Notes: a model not told the origin generated them from the sequence alone. Shown: positions 41,105 through 49,692, numbered from the stretch's first letter. The stretch is 64,000 nt of DNA from JAPHSX01 sp041554195 (GCA_041554195.1 JBFFMJ010000004.1:186001-250000), one strand, 5' to 3'. A program made the numbers and translations.

Positions 41105-41542
41105 ATGAGCAGTGCCCGTAGTCTGGCGCGTGAGCGTGCAATGCAGGCCCTCTACCAATGGCAGATGACAGGACAGGATCTTGCCGAGATCGAGCAGCAG
41201 TTCATCGACGAGCAGGATATGAAGAACGTCGACAAGAAGTATTTCAAGGAGCTGTTGCACGGCGTGCCAAAGCGAATCGATGAGTTCGATCATCTCTGTA
41301 CCGAGCTGCTGAGTCGCCCTGTTGAACAGGTCGACCCGGTGGAGCGGGCAATCCTGCGTATCGGTCTCTACGAGCTGCAACAGCGTGTCGACATTCCCTA
41401 TCGCGTGGTGATTAACGAGGCGGTGGAGCTGGCGAAAAACTTCGGTGCCGAGCAGGGCCACAAGTTTGTCAACGGTACCCTCGACATGGCGGCGAAGAGC
41501 CTGCGCGCGGCCGAGATTCAGGCCAGGAAAAAATCAAGGTAG
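41105..41542 (+). CDS. nusB: Transcription antitermination factor NusB
   Basis: NusB binds boxA RNA with NusE in rRNA antitermination. The 145-residue all-helical protein has ARERAMQALYQWQMTG, ERAILRIGLYEL and IPYRVVINEAVELAKNFG. It follows ribH, the usual gammaproteobacterial neighbour, and has GAGGAGAG before the ATG. Confidence 0.97.
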   Translation: MSSARSLARERAMQALYQWQMTGQDLAEIEQQFIDEQDMKNVDKKYFKELLHGVPKRIDEFDHLCTELLSRPVEQVDPVERAILRIGLYELQQRVDIPYRVVINEAVELAKNFGAEQGHKFVNGTLDMAAKSLRAAEIQARKKSR

Positions 41543-41589
41543 GCGGGAGAGACTCCTGCCTGCCCTCCCTTATCACGGAAGTGAGCGCC

Positions 41590-42546
41590 ATGGCCCTCTC
41601 TGAATTCCGACTCATTGAATCCTACTTTGAACAGCGCCGCCTCGGTCGTGAGGATGTGGTGCTGGGCATTGGGGATGATGCGGCACTGCTGCGTGTGCCG
41701 GAGGGGATGTTACTCGCCGCCGCCGTGGACACCCTGATCGAAGGCGTCCATTTTCCCGAAAACACCCCCGCGGATGCCATCGGCCACAAGGCGATGGCGG
41801 TGAACCTCAGCGATCTGGCGGCAATGGGAGCCGAGCCCGCCTGGGCCACCCTCTCACTCAGCATGCCCCAATCGAACGAATCCTTTCTGCGCGAGTTTAG
41901 CGACGGGCTCTTCGCCATCGCCGAGCAGTTTGGTGTCGAGCTGGTGGGGGGGGATACGGTACGCGGCCCACTGGTGTTAACGGTGCAGCTCAACGGTTTT
42001 GTGCCGGAGGGGGCGGCGCTTACCCGTTTTGATGCGCGCCCCGGTGACAGGCTTTATGTGAGTGGCACACTGGGCGATGCAGCGGCGGGGCTGCAACTTT
42101 TACAGGCCGATAAGCTTGATAGCGAAGAGGCTCTCTACCTGCGCCAGCGCCTGGACCGCCCCACACCACGCACCGCCCTGGGGCAGGCACTGCGTGGTCT
42201 TGCCACCGCCTGTATCGACATCTCTGATGGTCTCTGCGCCGATGTCGTACACATCATGGAGCGCAGCCATTTAGGCTGTGATATCGACAGCCATGCCCTG
42301 CCTCTCTCGCCGCAACTGCTCACGCTGATGGGAGAGGGGGCAACGGCGCTGGCTCTTTATGGCGGTGACGACTATGAACTCTGCTTCACTGTACCGGTGC
42401 AAAAAGAGGCGGAGCTGCTGCGCCTTGCAGCTAGTTTTGATCTGCCGATCACCTGTATTGGCGAGGTCAATAATGAGGTCGGTGTGTTACGCATTGATGG
42501 CGAACCGGCTCAGGGCAGCGGTTACGATCACTTCAGGGAGTTATGA
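41590..42546 (+). CDS. thiL: Thiamine-monophosphate kinase
   Basis: ThiL phosphorylates TMP to thiamine diphosphate. The ATG at 41590 has GGAAGTGAG upstream and gives 318 residues; a GTG three codons earlier would overlap that ribosome site. Motifs are GIGDDAALL, HKAMAVNLSDLAAMGAEP, GGDTVRG and ALYGGDDYELCFT. It overlaps pgpA by 4 nt. Confidence 0.96.
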   Translation: MALSEFRLIESYFEQRRLGREDVVLGIGDDAALLRVPEGMLLAAAVDTLIEGVHFPENTPADAIGHKAMAVNLSDLAAMGAEPAWATLSLSMPQSNESFLREFSDGLFAIAEQFGVELVGGDTVRGPLVLTVQLNGFVPEGAALTRFDARPGDRLYVSGTLGDAAAGLQLLQADKLDSEEALYLRQRLDRPTPRTALGQALRGLATACIDISDGLCADVVHIMERSHLGCDIDSHALPLSPQLLTLMGEGATALALYGGDDYELCFTVPVQKEAELLRLAASFDLPITCIGEVNNEVGVLRIDGEPAQGSGYDHFREL

Positions 42547-43025
42547 TGAAACGTCTTCACTTTGCCGATCTCTGGTCCCACCCGGCCAACTTCTTTGCCC
42601 TCGGCTTTGGCTCGGGCCTTGTGCCAAAGGCCCCGGGCACCTTCGGCACCCTGGCCGCCGTGCCGATCTTCTGGTTTTTGTTACAGCCGCTCTCCCTGCC
42701 CTGGTTGCTGGTGGTGATCGCTGTAACTTTTGTTATCGGTGTCTGGTTCTGCGATGCCGCGGCAAAGAACCTTGGCGTGCATGATCACCCCGGCATCGTG
42801 TGGGATGAGTTTGTCGGCCTCTGGATCAGCTGCATCGCCCTGCCCGAAGGCTGGCTCTGGCTGCTCTGGGCCTTTGTGCTGTTTCGCTTTTTCGATATCC
42901 TCAAGCCGTGGCCGATCCGCTGGCTCGATAGCAAGGTGCCGGGTGGGCTGGGGATCATGGTGGACGATGTGCTGGCGGGGCTGTTTGCCCTAGCGCTGAT
43001 TCAATTGGCCGCAATGTGGGTTTAG
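42543..43025 (+). CDS. pgpA: Phosphatidylglycerophosphatase A
   Basis: PgpA dephosphorylates phosphatidylglycerophosphate in the inner membrane. The 160-residue protein has FGSGLVPKAPGTFGTLAAVP, IVWDEFVGLWI and RFFDILKPWPIRWLD, with several hydrophobic helices. Coupled to thiL by an ATGA overlap, the standard gene order. Confidence 0.96.
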   Translation: MMKRLHFADLWSHPANFFALGFGSGLVPKAPGTFGTLAAVPIFWFLLQPLSLPWLLVVIAVTFVIGVWFCDAAAKNLGVHDHPGIVWDEFVGLWISCIALPEGWLWLLWAFVLFRFFDILKPWPIRWLDSKVPGGLGIMVDDVLAGLFALALIQLAAMWV

Positions 43026-43063
43026 CCGCACTTTTAGTGGCCGTTTAGCTCTATCCTACGGGG

Positions 43064-43717
43064 ATGGAAAAGATGAAGCCGATGCGACTGACCTTAATGC
43101 TACTCCTTGGGTTGTTTTCGCTGCCGCTCGCCGCGGTGGAGGAGATCACCGTGCTTGCCCTGTTTGCTGATCGGGCGATGCTGCGTATCGATGGCTCACA
43201 GCGTTTGATGAAGGTGGGGCAGCAGAGTCCAGAGGGGGTTACCCTGATCGCCGCCGACAGTCAGCAGGCCACCATTGAGGTGGATGGACTGCAACGCCAG
43301 CTCAAGCTGGGCTCTCACATCAGCAGCCATTTTGTCGCACCCAAGGTTAAGACGGTACAGATCTGGCCCGACAGCAGGGGTATGTACAGCGTCAATGGCA
43401 CCATTAATGGCCACTCCATCGGCTTTTTGGTGGATACCGGTGCCAATACCATCGCACTGAATGGCGATGACGCTAAACGCCTTAACATCGACTACAAGGC
43501 CAAGGGACAAAAGGTGATGGGGGAGACCGCCTCAGGCCGCAGTTGGGTCTATCTGCTCACACTCGATACGGTGAGTGTCGGTCAGATTAAACTCTCTGAT
43601 GTGGAGGCGATCGTTTTTGATGGTGCCCATCCCAGTCGTGCTCTGTTGGGCTTAACCTTTCTCAATCGCATCAATATGAGGCGCGATGACTCTATGCTGA
43701 CACTGGAGCAGAAATAG
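43064..43717 (+). CDS. Retropepsin-like aspartic protease (clan AA, TIGR02281-type)
   Basis: The 217-residue protein begins with a signal sequence (about 1-24). Its C-terminal domain has the single aspartic-protease motif LVDTGANTIAL with Asp124, as in retroviral-type proteases that work as dimers, and a second hydrophobic-glycine element ALLGLTFL. The N-terminal half is a small domain of unknown function. The protein is probably periplasmic, and its substrate is unknown. It lies at the end of the rib-thiL-pgpA run before a strong terminator. Confidence 0.85.
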   Translation: MEKMKPMRLTLMLLLGLFSLPLAAVEEITVLALFADRAMLRIDGSQRLMKVGQQSPEGVTLIAADSQQATIEVDGLQRQLKLGSHISSHFVAPKVKTVQIWPDSRGMYSVNGTINGHSIGFLVDTGANTIALNGDDAKRLNIDYKAKGQKVMGETASGRSWVYLLTLDTVSVGQIKLSDVEAIVFDGAHPSRALLGLTFLNRINMRRDDSMLTLEQK

Positions 43718-43824
43718 AAAACCGTTTTCCCTGGAGGCAAAAGGGGCGGCTATAGTGGCTATACCGATCCCTCGGCCTTAAACGTCTCTGACGTGGGGGC
43801 GCACCGCGTTTGACCTGCACTAAC

Positions 43825-43854
43825 AAAAAAGCCCCGCATTGCGGGGCTTTTTTT
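43825..43854. terminator. Bidirectional terminator between converging genes
   Basis: AAAAAGCCCCGC and GCGGGGCTTTTT form a perfect stem with a short ATT loop, A-run before and T-run after. It can end both the aspartic protease transcript and the slyD-like transcript. Confidence 0.93.
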
Positions 43855-43874
43855 GTACCGGTTGAAGGTGACGC

Positions 43875-44357
43875 TTAGTGGTCGTGGCCTTCAGGGCCGT
43901 GTACATGGCCGTGCTCCAGCTCTTCGGCGCTGGCTTCGCGGATGTCGACGATGGTGACATCGAAGTTCAGGTTTTCACCGGCAAGCGGGTGGTTGCCGTC
44001 TACGGTGACGTGTTCATCATCAATAGACACAACGGTGACAACCTGCGGGCCGGCTTCGGTCATGGTTTGAAACTGCATGCCAACCTGCATCTCGTCGGCA
44101 CCCTCAAACATCTCTTTCGGCACGGCCTGAGTGAGGTCGTCACTGCGCTCGCCGTAACCATCCTCAGGGGCGATGCTCACCTTGAGTGAATCGCCCTGAG
44201 CCTTGCCTTCCAGTGCGTTTTCCAGACCGGGGATGATGTTACCGATGCCCTGGATATAGGCCAGGGGACCGCGACCCTCGGAGCTGTCGATGACGGCGCC
44301 TTTATCGTCGGTAAGGGTGTAGTCGATGGAGACGACCATGTTGGCTGAGATTTGCAT
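43875..44357 (-). CDS. slyD: FKBP-type peptidyl-prolyl isomerase, SlyD-like
   Basis: SlyD combines prolyl isomerase and chaperone (IF) domains. The 160-residue protein has the FKBP part (IDYTLTDDKGAVIDSS, GIGNIIPGLENALEG) with an insert-in-flap domain (about 70-125) and a short His-rich tail (HGHVHGPEGHDH) that could bind nickel. The tail is shorter than in E. coli SlyD, which has more than ten His/Cys ligands. Confidence 0.93.
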   Translation of the reverse strand: MQISANMVVSIDYTLTDDKGAVIDSSEGRGPLAYIQGIGNIIPGLENALEGKAQGDSLKVSIAPEDGYGERSDDLTQAVPKEMFEGADEMQVGMQFQTMTEAGPQVVTVVSIDDEHVTVDGNHPLAGENLNFDVTIVDIREASAEELEHGHVHGPEGHDH

Positions 44358-44430
44358 GTGAATTCCTTAGGATTTAGGTAAATTTGGGGCACAGTTTACG
44401 CGATCAGCGGGATAGCTTCAAAGGTGGGGC

Positions 44431-45324
44431 TTACTCGGTGAGCCAGTAGGGGAGTCCCTGGGCCTTGAGAAACTCGCCGGCGCCTTGACCTTGCAGCATG
44501 GCGATGGTGGCGAGCATGCCTGCCTCCATGCAGCTGGGGGCGTGGACGGTGATGGAGCGCGGGGCATTTTTCACCGGCCAGCCGGTTTGCGGGTTGAGGA
44601 TATGACCATAACGTACCCCGTCTCTGAGCAGGAAACGGCGGGCGTCACCACTGGTGGCCATGCCGCCCTGCCTGAGATGTAGCTCACCCAGATGGCGCTC
44701 ACCGGTATGGAGCGGGTCGTCGAGACCGATCACCCAGGGCTTGTCGCCACGTCGTGGTTTGGTGGCGAAGAGGTCACCACCGTAGTTGATCAACAGACTG
44801 TCGTTGCTGTGTTGGCCCAGCAGCTGTGCGGTGCGATCCACCGCATACTCCTTGCCGATGCCGCCAAGGTCGAGTTCCATCCCCTCGGGCAGGGTGAGGA
44901 GGGGGCGCTGCCAGTTCAGCTTGTCCCAGCCGATGCGTGGCAACAGGCGATTTATCGCCTCCTCCGTCGGCAACTCGTCGCCCTCCTGAAAGCGCCACAC
45001 CTCACGCAGCACCCCGGAGGTGATATCAAACAGCCCATCGCTCAGTTGATAACAGAGGGCGGCATAGTCGAGCAGGTTGGCGGTCTCGGTATCGACCTCG
45101 AAGGGCTCGCCGCCGCTGTGCTGGATGCGGCTGACGATATTGTCGTCGCGGTAGCGGCTGAATTTGTGCTCAATGCGCAGCGCTTCCTGGCGGGCCAGCA
45201 GGGTGAGGCGGTGCACCATCTCGCGTGAGGCATCCTCGATGAGGATGAGGCAGGGGCTGGCCATGGCGTGAAAGCGTCCCACCCAGTAGCCATCGCCCTC
45301 TTCGATTTGTATGTCGTCGTTCAC
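44431..45324 (-). CDS. apbE: ApbE-family FAD:protein FMN transferase, no export signal
   Basis: ApbE transfers FMN from FAD onto Ser/Thr of Dxx(S/T)GA(T/S) motifs. The 297-residue protein has the family elements FSRYRDDNIVSRIQ, DGLFDITSG, ELDLGGIGKEYAVDRTA and INYGGDLFA. It begins at a GTG with GAGGT five bases upstream, and it shows neither a lipobox nor a signal peptide, so it should remain cytoplasmic. It starts 9 nt after the DUF3570 gene, and all members of the operon are tightly coupled. Candidate substrates in the window are RnfD, RnfG and the DUF3570 protein. Confidence 0.93.
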   Translation of the reverse strand: MNDDIQIEEGDGYWVGRFHAMASPCLILIEDASREMVHRLTLLARQEALRIEHKFSRYRDDNIVSRIQHSGGEPFEVDTETANLLDYAALCYQLSDGLFDITSGVLREVWRFQEGDELPTEEAINRLLPRIGWDKLNWQRPLLTLPEGMELDLGGIGKEYAVDRTAQLLGQHSNDSLLINYGGDLFATKPRRGDKPWVIGLDDPLHTGERHLGELHLRQGGMATSGDARRFLLRDGVRYGHILNPQTGWPVKNAPRSITVHAPSCMEAGMLATIAMLQGQGAGEFLKAQGLPYWLTE

Positions 45325-45332
45325 GTCTGACC

Positions 45333-46688
45333 TCAGAAGATAAAGCTGTAGTTAAGCTGCACCACGGTCGCCTCCAGGTCGGGGTACATGTTGTAGTTCT
45401 TCTGCACCCCGATGGCATCGGCAGGCTTGCTGTCATCGCTCTGTACCATCTGTTCAATGCGCAGGGAGAGCTCGCTCTGTTGCTTCCCCTCGCCCAGCGG
45501 AATGCCCAGCTTCAGCCCCCAGGTAGTGCTCTGCATCTCGGCCAGTCGCATGTCGGCACTGGCGTAACTGACTTGCGGGCGATAGACATTAGCTGCTGGT
45601 ATGACGGGGGTAAGTAGCACATCCTGCCCTGCAACCAGACTGTGCCGGTAGAAGTTGGCGGCGCTCTGGTTATAGAGGCGCAGGTGGGGTTTAAGGTAGA
45701 TGCCACCTGGCAGCTCATAACGGTAGTGCAGGTCGAAGGTGGTGGAGTTGATCCCCCAGTCGTCGTTAAACAGCCGCACCGAGGCGTGCAGTACATCCTC
45801 GGGCAGGTGGTAGACCACCTTGCCGTAGAGTACGTTGGTGGTGCGTGTATCGGGCCGCCCCTCGTAGATATAGTCGAGGGTCTGTCCGCTGATCGGATCG
45901 ACGATGCTCAGGTACTTGTAGGGATCGTTCATGTAACCGCTGCTCATGGCGCGGCTGTAGTTGAGCTGTACCAGGGTGCGGCGGTTGAGCACCTGTGTGA
46001 CACCGATCAGCAGATCGACGGTATTTTTCTGTTCGTCCTCACCAGACGCCGATGTCGTGGTATTCGCCTCAAGCCAGGTGGTATCTGAAAAGCTTTGCAT
46101 AGGCACCGGCGCACCACCCTGAGGAGCCGAGGTATCCAGGGTCAAGCCGGCACCCACGGCCAGGGTGGTGTGGCGGTTATTAAACTCACGGCTATAGGTG
46201 TCCGAGAGGCCCAGCGAGAAGTAGTCTGTCTCGGAGGAGACACTGGCGCTGATCTTGTTGCGCGACAGGCGCGACAGGGGGGTATCCCAGTCGACACTGA
46301 GGCTGCCCCGGGTGTCGTCGAAGTCGTTCATCGGTAACTCACCGGCTTTGGTGTTGATGATGCTGCCGGAGGGGGTGGTGGCACAGAGCGTGCCCGGAGG
46401 GTTGGTAGCACAGTTACCGCCGAGGCCGGGGGCCGCCCCGGTGGGGGAGGCTCCGGTGAGGGTGTCGAAGAGGCCGGTAACGGTGACGAACTCATCTTCA
46501 TCGATCGCCCTGATGGCGATAAAACCCGGGGCCATCACGCTGACACGATCCTTTTCGGCGTAGTAGAGAAAGGTTGCATCCACATCCCAGCCATCGCTGC
46601 TGGGTGCACCTGCCTGGGCGGTACCAAGTACGCTACAGGTCGCCGCCGCCAGTGCCGAGCGAATCGATTTTGATTTGCTTAGTTGCAT
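45333..46688 (-). CDS. DUF3570 outer-membrane beta-barrel-like protein with flavinylation motif
   Basis: The 451-residue precursor has a signal peptide (about 1-26), strand-like alternation throughout (many Tyr/Leu-Tyr patterns, for example TLVQLNYSRAMSSGY) and a C-terminal Phe (QLNYSFIF), typical of outer-membrane barrels. The motif DTLTGAS (75-81; bases 46446-46466) matches the ApbE consensus Dxx(S/T)GA(T/S), with Ser81 as potential FMN attachment point. Two Cys (93 and 102) lie shortly after it. It overlaps the DUF4266 gene by 10 nt. Flavinylation is a hypothesis. Confidence 0.88.
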   Translation of the reverse strand: MQLSKSKSIRSALAAATCSVLGTAQAGAPSSDGWDVDATFLYYAEKDRVSVMAPGFIAIRAIDEDEFVTVTGLFDTLTGASPTGAAPGLGGNCATNPPGTLCATTPSGSIINTKAGELPMNDFDDTRGSLSVDWDTPLSRLSRNKISASVSSETDYFSLGLSDTYSREFNNRHTTLAVGAGLTLDTSAPQGGAPVPMQSFSDTTWLEANTTTSASGEDEQKNTVDLLIGVTQVLNRRTLVQLNYSRAMSSGYMNDPYKYLSIVDPISGQTLDYIYEGRPDTRTTNVLYGKVVYHLPEDVLHASVRLFNDDWGINSTTFDLHYRYELPGGIYLKPHLRLYNQSAANFYRHSLVAGQDVLLTPVIPAANVYRPQVSYASADMRLAEMQSTTWGLKLGIPLGEGKQQSELSLRIEQMVQSDDSKPADAIGVQKNYNMYPDLEATVVQLNYSFIF

Positions 46689-46909
46689 CCGCAGCCTCCT
46701 CCGCCAACGCCCTGTCCGCCCTGCGAGGCCTCCTTACTAAAATAGATATGTTCGTTGATGTAGTTGTCGATGGGGTCGGCGACCAGCTGCATTTTGTCTT
46801 CGGCCAGCAGGTCGCGATCCCACGGTTTAACCTCGCTGAAGCTGCAGCCGCCAAGGCTTAACAGCAGCAGCGCCAACAGGCTTGCTGGTATGAGAGAGTT
46901 TTTTTTCAT
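46679..46909 (-). CDS. DUF4266 small lipoprotein with C-terminal Gly-rich CGC motif
   Basis: The 76-residue protein has a lipoprotein signal ending in LSLGGC (lipidated Cys22). The mature part contains PWDRDLLAEDKMQL, the DUF4266 core, and ends in a Gly-rich GGQGVGGGGCGCN. The two terminal Cys (separated by Gly) on a flexible arm recall the swinging-arm Cys of SoxY and could form a disulfide or accept a cofactor. It overlaps TlpA by 4 nt and DUF3570 by 10 nt. It would be a substrate of Lgt. Confidence 0.88.
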   Translation of the reverse strand: MKKNSLIPASLLALLLLSLGGCSFSEVKPWDRDLLAEDKMQLVADPIDNYINEHIYFSKEASQGGQGVGGGGCGCN

Positions 46910-47388
46910 TGTTTTAATAGCTCTTCTATTTGTGACTCGAGTGTGCGCTTATCCTTGTCGCGAAATCCGATGTGACTGTGGTGCAACACGCCGTTACGGT
47001 CGATGAGGTAGGAGCTGGGCATGCCCATCACCTGATAATTCTCGGCGCTCTGCCCCTGCGGGTCGAAGGCGATGGTGAAGGTGGGGGTGGTGGCCTTGAG
47101 AAAGGCATCGGTGGCGTCACGATCCTTATCCAGGTTGATGGCGATGATCTCCAGCCCCTGCGGTCCGTAGTGCTCCTGCAACTGGTTCATCCAGGGGAAG
47201 GATTTGCGGCAGGGCGCACACCAGGAGGCCCAGAAGTCCAGATAGACCACCTTGCCCTTCTGTTCGGCCAGGTTCACCTGGGCATCAATGCCCGCAAGGT
47301 TGAAGTCGGGGGCCGCATCCAGGGCATGTGTGAGTGGTGCGGTTAGTAGCAGCACGAAAACTGCAGGCAAGGTGAGGCGACCTCTCAT
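46906..47388 (-). CDS. TlpA-like periplasmic thioredoxin
   Basis: The 160-residue precursor has a signal peptide (1-22), a thioredoxin fold and the active site WCAPCRKSF (Cys57, Cys60) with the TlpA/ResA-family elements VVYLDFWASWCAPC and VMGMPSSYLIDRNG (cis-Pro). It begins the TlpA-DUF4266-DUF3570-ApbE operon. By family it would act as a thiol-disulfide oxidoreductase in the periplasm, and its nearest candidate client is the CGC lipoprotein. Confidence 0.92.
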   Translation of the reverse strand: MRGRLTLPAVFVLLLTAPLTHALDAAPDFNLAGIDAQVNLAEQKGKVVYLDFWASWCAPCRKSFPWMNQLQEHYGPQGLEIIAINLDKDRDATDAFLKATTPTFTIAFDPQGQSAENYQVMGMPSSYLIDRNGVLHHSHIGFRDKDKRTLESQIEELLKQ

Positions 47389-47477
47389 CCTATCTCTCTC
47401 ATATTATGGCGTGATGAGAGAATAAGCCTACTAATATTAAGGGAGACTTAATACTGCCGGATGAGTGCTGTTAGAAG

Positions 47478-48338
47478 TTATTTTTTCTGGTTGGGGGCGT
47501 CCAGCGCGGCCATAGTATCTAGGCTGAGGAACAGGCCGGGGTCGACGCGGTTGTTGTTCAGGCTGATGGTCCAGTGCAGGTGGGGGCCGGTGACCCGACC
47601 GGTCATGCCGACGGTGCCGACGGTCTCGCCGCGCGCCACGCGCTGGCCAATCTTCACGCCGATGCTCTCCATGTGACAGAACATGGTGATCAGCCCCTCG
47701 CCATGGTCGATAAAGACGGTGTTGCCGTTAAAAAAGTAGTCGCCGGTCTCGATGATGGTGCCCGCGGCCGGGGCGATGATCGGGGTGCCACTGGGGGCGG
47801 CGATGTCGAGCCCGCTGTGTGGTTTGCGCGGTTGCTCATTGAAAAAACGTTTTTTGCCGAAGGTGCCACTGAGGCGTCCGGTTACTGGGGTGGCAAAGTC
47901 GAGCTCGGCCGCGCGCTGCGTGTCCCAGCTGGCGAAGGCCTTGCGGCTGCGCGCCTGGTTGTCGCGGATCCGCTCCATGTCATTCTTATAGGGGTTGACC
48001 ATACGTTTGTTTTTCAGCGTGATGTGTTGCTCTTCGTACTTTTTGTCGCTGATCTGAAAGTTCTGCTTGCCCTCTGTGCCATTGATAAAGGTACGCAGGC
48101 TGTGGGTGCCGGGCTTGCTGGATAGCGAGAGCCCGACCAGTGCCAGCCACGCGCCGTTGTGTTGCGTTACCAAGACTTTTTTCCCCTTGTAATGCACCTC
48201 GGGTTTTTCTGCCGCCGTGCCCAGTTCGATGATGGCGATGCCGCCCGGTACGGCAGCGGCGCGGGGCAGTGGCTGTGCCAGGGTGCTTAGTGGCACCAGT
48301 AGTAACATTATGAATAGGGGTTTTAGCTTATTTAACAT
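47478..48338 (-). CDS. M23-family peptidoglycan endopeptidase
   Basis: The ATG at 48338 has GAGGAG seven bases upstream, giving a 286-residue precursor with a signal peptide (about 1-20). A beta-rich N-terminal domain precedes the LytM/M23 catalytic domain with HSGLDIAAPSGTPI, the HGEGLITMFCHM loop and the HLHW motif of the zinc site. All zinc ligands are present, so it should be an active cell-wall hydrolase. It overlaps xseA by 11 nt, a common arrangement in gammaproteobacteria. Confidence 0.93.
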   Translation of the reverse strand: MLNKLKPLFIMLLLVPLSTLAQPLPRAAAVPGGIAIIELGTAAEKPEVHYKGKKVLVTQHNGAWLALVGLSLSSKPGTHSLRTFINGTEGKQNFQISDKKYEEQHITLKNKRMVNPYKNDMERIRDNQARSRKAFASWDTQRAAELDFATPVTGRLSGTFGKKRFFNEQPRKPHSGLDIAAPSGTPIIAPAAGTIIETGDYFFNGNTVFIDHGEGLITMFCHMESIGVKIGQRVARGETVGTVGMTGRVTGPHLHWTISLNNNRVDPGLFLSLDTMAALDAPNQKK

Positions 48339-49692
48339 CCAATCGCTCCTCGACACGGCATAGTAATTCACCCTCTGATAATTTGGCACGGATCTGCGCG
48401 CCCGGTTCCACCTGTCTGCTCTTTTCAATTACCACCCCATCGGCCTCGCGGGTGACGATGGCATAGCCACGATGCAGGGTGGCCAGTGGGCTGACAGCCT
48501 CCAGTGTACGTACCAGCAGTCCAAGTTGAGTCTGGCTGTGACTCAATTTCTGCTGCATCACCTGCTGCAGACGGGTCTGCAGCGTTTGTTGTCGCGCCTG
48601 CAGTCGCTGCAGTTGCGCCTGTGGTGCGTGGCGCTGGAGGCGCGAAATGAGGTGTGTGAGCCGCGCCTGACGATGCCGTAGCTGGTTGCGACTGGCGTTC
48701 TCCAGCCGCCACTCCAGCCCATCGAGTCGCTGTGCGATCTGCTGGAGTTGCTGACCCGGGTGGCGCAGTCGCTTGTGCAGCCCATCCAGCTGGCGTTGTG
48801 CCTGTTGCAGATGTCGGCCCATTGCCTGAGAGAGCCGTTGGCGCATCGCCTCAATGCGGATCTGCCACTGCGCGGCATCGGGGCTGAGTAGCTCGGCGGC
48901 GGCGGAGGGGGTGGCGGCGCGCATATCGGCGACAAAATCACTGATGCTGAAATCAACCTCGTGACCGACGGCGCTGACCACCGGGATGGGGGAGTCGTGG
49001 ATGGCTCGCGCCACCACCTCTTCGTTAAAGGCCCACAGGTCCTCCAGCGAGCCGCCGCCGCGCCCGACGATCAGCACCTCGCATTCATTGCGCGCCCCTG
49101 CCAGTCGAATTGCCTCGGCGATCTCGCGCCCCGCCGCCTCGCCCTGCACCGCCACTGGATAGAGCACCACGCGTATCGCCGGGAAGCGACGATTCAGCAC
49201 TGTTAGGATGTCACGAATCGCCGCGCCGCTGGGGGAGGTGACCACGCCAATGGTGCGGGGCAGGGTGGGCAGGGGGCGCTTGTGGGCCTCCTCGAACAGG
49301 CTCTCCTGTTGTAGCCGCTGCTTGAGTTCATCGAAGGCGCGACGCAGGGCACCATCACCGGCCTCTTCCATGTGGTCGACGATTAGCTGAAAGTCGCCAC
49401 GGTTCTCATAGAGGCTGACCCGTACTCGTGCCATGACCTGAGTACCGTCACGCGGCGCGAAGGCGAGATTAGTGGCGCGCATGCGGAACATGGCACAACG
49501 CGCCTGGGCAAACTCATCCTTCAGGGTGAAGTAGAGGTGACCGGAGCGGGGGCGGGCCAGGTTGGAGATTTCCCCCTCAACCCACAGCAGCGGAAAGTTG
49601 CCCTCCAGCAGGGCGCGTGCCTCGCGATTGAGGCGGGAGATGGAGTAGATCTCGCGCTGGGTCTGGGTGGCGGCTGGGGTGTTATCGGGCAT
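48328..49692 (-). CDS. xseA: Exodeoxyribonuclease VII large subunit
   Basis: XseA is the catalytic subunit of ExoVII. The 454-residue protein has an N-terminal OB-fold (SRLNREARALLEGNFPLLWV and HLYFTLKDE), the catalytic domain (IGVVTSPSGAAIRDIL, IVGRGGGSLEDLWAFNEE, SAVGHEVDFSISDFVAD) and a long coiled-coil (about 280-410) rich in Gln/Arg/Leu. No xseB is adjacent. Confidence 0.97.
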   Translation of the reverse strand: MPDNTPAATQTQREIYSISRLNREARALLEGNFPLLWVEGEISNLARPRSGHLYFTLKDEFAQARCAMFRMRATNLAFAPRDGTQVMARVRVSLYENRGDFQLIVDHMEEAGDGALRRAFDELKQRLQQESLFEEAHKRPLPTLPRTIGVVTSPSGAAIRDILTVLNRRFPAIRVVLYPVAVQGEAAGREIAEAIRLAGARNECEVLIVGRGGGSLEDLWAFNEEVVARAIHDSPIPVVSAVGHEVDFSISDFVADMRAATPSAAAELLSPDAAQWQIRIEAMRQRLSQAMGRHLQQAQRQLDGLHKRLRHPGQQLQQIAQRLDGLEWRLENASRNQLRHRQARLTHLISRLQRHAPQAQLQRLQARQQTLQTRLQQVMQQKLSHSQTQLGLLVRTLEAVSPLATLHRGYAIVTREADGVVIEKSRQVEPGAQIRAKLSEGELLCRVEERLDVK

